Shown here: positions 59,697 to 64,000 of the stretch, in pieces
Layout of the letters: each line of letters starts with the position of its first letter
How positions within the stretch are numbered: the stretch's first letter is position 1
From: Cryptomeria japonica
Lineage: Eukaryota; Streptophyta; Pinopsida; Cupressales; Cupressaceae
Assembly: GCF_030272615.1 (NCBI RefSeq)
Contig: NC_081409.1
Coordinates: 525,932,975-525,996,974, forward strand
Length of the DNA: 64,000 bases
Direction: 5' to 3'
The notes under the pieces: generated by a model
What the model was told of the DNA's origin: nothing
The model's input: the letters and a program-made list of their open reading frames with translations, nothing else
Database searches by the model: none
Made by a program: the position numbers and the translations under genes

Positions 59697-61490
59697 TATT
59701 GTTAGGGTTAGGGTTTAGGATCATGGCTAGGGTAGCGTTATGATTAGGGTTAGGGTTTAGGATTATGGTTAGGTTAGCGTTATGATTAGGGTTAGGGTAA
59801 GGATTATGATTAGGGTTATGGCTAGGTTTATTGTTTACATCATGGTTGGGGTTAAGGTTAGGTTTAGGATTATGGTTAGCATCATAGTTAGGATTATGGA
59901 TAGGGTTAGGGTTTATATCATAGCTAGGGTTAGGGTTAAGGTTAGGGTTAGGGTCATGATTAACATCATGGTTAGGGTCAGGGTTAGGTTTAGGCTTAGG
60001 ATTAGGATATACATCATGCTTAGGGTTATGGTAGGGATTATGGTTGGGGTTAGGGTTTAAGATTAAGGTTAGGGTTAGGGTTATGGTTTGGGTTAGGGTT
60101 TAAGGTTAGGATTAGGATTATGGATAGGATTTACTTCTAGGATTAGGGATAGGTTTCAAGTTATGGTTAAGGTTATGGTCAGGGTTAGGATTAGGTTTTA
60201 GGGATAGGGATAAGGATTATTTTTAGGGTTAGGGTTTATGGTTATGGTTAGGTTAGGGTTAAGGTCTTGAGTTATGGTTAGGATTATGGTTAGGGTTATG
60301 CTTTACATCATGGTTGGTGTTGGAGTTAGGGTTAGGTTTATGGTTAGGCTTCGGGTTACAGTTATTGTTAGGATTATGACTAGGGTTAGGGTTTAAATCA
60401 TGGTTAGGGTTTGGGTTAAGAGTTAGTGCTAGGCTTAATGTTAGTGTTTATATCATGGTTATGGTTAGGGTTAGGATTTGCATCATGGTTAGGGTTAGGG
60501 TTTACGGTTTGGTTTATAGTTAGGTTTAGGGTTATAATTATGGTAATGGTTAGGGTTAGGGTTAAGATTTATATCATGGTTAGGATTAGGGTTTACATCA
60601 TGGTCAGAATCATGAATAGGGTTAGGGTGCACATTATGGATAGAATTAGATTTAGGGTTATTTTTAGGGATACAACTATCCAGTCTTGGGATGCACCAAG
60701 ATATTAATATCCTTCATATATTATTAATACATTATAATAGATTATTGGTGTATCCTAAGGGCTATAGAGCCATTCTCTATTTTTAGGGTTAGGGTTTAGG
60801 GTTATGATTAGGCTAGGTTAGGGTTAGGGTTATGATTAAGGTAATGATTTAGAGTTGTGGTTAGGACTATGGTAAAGGTTATGGTTTACATCATGGTTCA
60901 GGTTAGGGTTAAGGTTAACGTTAGTATTATAGCTAGGGTTATGGTTTACATCATGGTTAGGGCTAGGTTTAAGGGTTAGTGTTAGGATTAATGTTAGTGT
61001 TTACATCATTTTATGGTTTGGTTTAGGGTTAGTGTTATGGTTAGGATTTATACCATGATTAGGGTTATTGTTAGGATTATGGATAGGGTTAGGGCCTGGG
61101 ACTATGGTTAGGTTTAGGGTTCAAATCATGGTTAGGGTCAGGGTTATGGTTTGGGATAGGGTTTAGGATTAGGGTTAGGAGGATAATTAGGGTTTACATC
61201 ATTGTTAGGATTAGGGTTAGTTTTAGGGTTTGGGTTATGATAAGGTTTAAGGTTATAATTATGGTTATTGTCAGGGTTAGGATTTACATCTTGATTTGGA
61301 TTAGGGTTAGGGTTAGTATTATAATTTATTTAGGGTTTAATTAAGGTTAGAGTTATCATTAGTATTCAAATAGGGTTAGGGTTTAAGGATAAAGCATGGT
61401 GTGAGGGTTAGGATTATATAATAAAGCTTGATTTTAAGGTCGAAGTTAAGGTTTAATTAGGGTTATAGTTAGGATAAGGCATGGTGAGGG
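59697..61490. repeat. Interstitial telomere-like array (TTAGGG/TTTAGGG, degenerate)
   Basis: About 1.8 kb of GGGTTAGGGTTA, GGGTTTAGGG, GGTTATGGTTAGG and variants, all G-rich on the plus strand. TTTACATCATGGTTAGGG or a close variant appears some fifteen times at 40-120 bp spacing, giving a higher-order unit. Frames at 59782-60060 and 60426-60707 (Val/Arg/Ile or Leu/Gly repeats) come only from the array. Both TTAGGG and the plant TTTAGGG type are mixed. Confidence 0.88.
60685..60759. mobile_element. ~75-bp hairpin insertion inside the telomere-like array
   Basis: CTTGGGATGCACCAA (60685-60699) pairs with TTGGTGTATCCTAAG (60745-60759) at 13 of 15 positions, with AT-rich sequence between. It lies in the only sizeable non-telomeric island of the array (about 60670-60780). 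It may be a tiny MITE; no target duplication was found. Confidence 0.45.
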
Positions 61491-63743
<2,253 letters not shown>

Positions 63744-63869
63744 CTTCTAGAATTTAAAATAACTTGAAAGGTGCGCGCAAATATGTTTTTTTCTTATATA
63801 TGGTACATTTGCATGTTTTTGTTTTTAGGTTCAAAGCACAAAATTTTGAAGATCTGAATATTTTTTGCA

Positions 63870-64000
63870 ATGGGGAATAAGAGGACTAGATCAAGGTTGT
63901 ATGATCGTAAAAGGGACGATAAGATGAAAGGTCATACAAATCGTAGTCAACAAAAATCCATTGATGTTCAAGATCAACATGATGATGTTCAAGAAACATC
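63870..64000 (+). CDS. Possible start of an unknown protein, runs off the window
   Basis: The ATG at 63870 (MGNKRTRSRLYDRKRDDKMK) opens a frame with no stop to the window end (at least 43 codons). It is very basic at first, then Gln/Asp-rich (QQKSIDVQDQHDDVQE). Upstream TTTTTAG/GTTCAAAG at about 63821-63829 resembles an intron end. The composition fits an accessory CACTA or transposon protein, and the transposase relic lies a few kb away, but nothing identifies it. Confidence 0.35.
   Translation, partial: MGNKRTRSRLYDRKRDDKMKGHTNRSQQKSIDVQDQHDDVQET

Noticed and set aside
59782-60707. 93-codon frames rich in Val/Arg/Ile or Leu/Gly/Trp
   Set aside because: Direct translations of the TTAGGG-like repeat, not genes.

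Overview
The window is non-genic, transposon-dominated nuclear DNA from a large plant genome. The plant assignment rests on three element families: an L1-like LINE whose ORF1 carries a DUF4283-type domain and a CCHC knuckle, CACTA (En/Spm) DNA transposons including a TNP2-like transposase with DUF4218/DUF4216-like parts, and long-LTR retrotransposons primed by initiator tRNA-Met. The density of old, stop-ridden nested elements would suit a gymnosperm or another large-genome seed plant, but that is inference. I see no rRNA, tRNA, CRISPR array or intact host housekeeping gene.

Layout. 1-5955 (minus): a decayed, nearly complete LINE (ORF1 and ORF2 with endonuclease, reverse transcriptase, zf-RVT and RNase H parts). 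5956-12390: satellite-like sequence, with a tandem array of ~474 bp units, a family of foldback elements built on a CCTAAGGGGTCA palindrome, a TTGAAC minisatellite, a GGATCC cluster and two 112 bp direct repeats. 12393-14374: the 5' part of a large unknown ORF (ORF-A). 14375-52418: a 38 kb CACTA element (CACTAGT ends, 3-bp ATA target duplication) inserted into ORF-A, whose 3' part resumes in frame at 52422.

Inside the CACTA lie further insertions. (i) A gag-remnant LTR retrotransposon, 21623-42124, has no recognisable pol but carries a second large unknown ORF (ORF-B). ORF-B is itself split by a large retrotransposon derivative (LARD, 25074-36638, LTRs ~3.9 kb, non-coding interior, GGACA duplication) and by a 691-bp hAT-like foldback element (37104-37794, 8-bp duplication). 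Removing both insertions with one target-site copy restores the ORF-B frame exactly. The 3' end of this retrotransposon is tandemly duplicated. (ii) A solo LTR of the LARD family, 46645-49968 (TATTC duplication). Between these lie remnants of the CACTA element's own body, including spliced exons of a possible accessory gene.

53836-58537 (minus): a decayed, intron-containing TNP2-like CACTA transposase from a different element. 59697-61490: a degenerate interstitial telomere-like array with a TTTACATCATGG super-motif. 63644-63742: (AT)n. From 63870 an open frame runs off the window.

Order of events read from the nesting: ORF-A locus, then CACTA, then the ORF-B retrotransposon and the ancestor of the solo LTR, then the LARD and the hAT-like element. 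The points most worth following are the two large unclassified ORFs, the exact empty sites, and a very conserved potentially three-stem segment in LTRs that otherwise differ.
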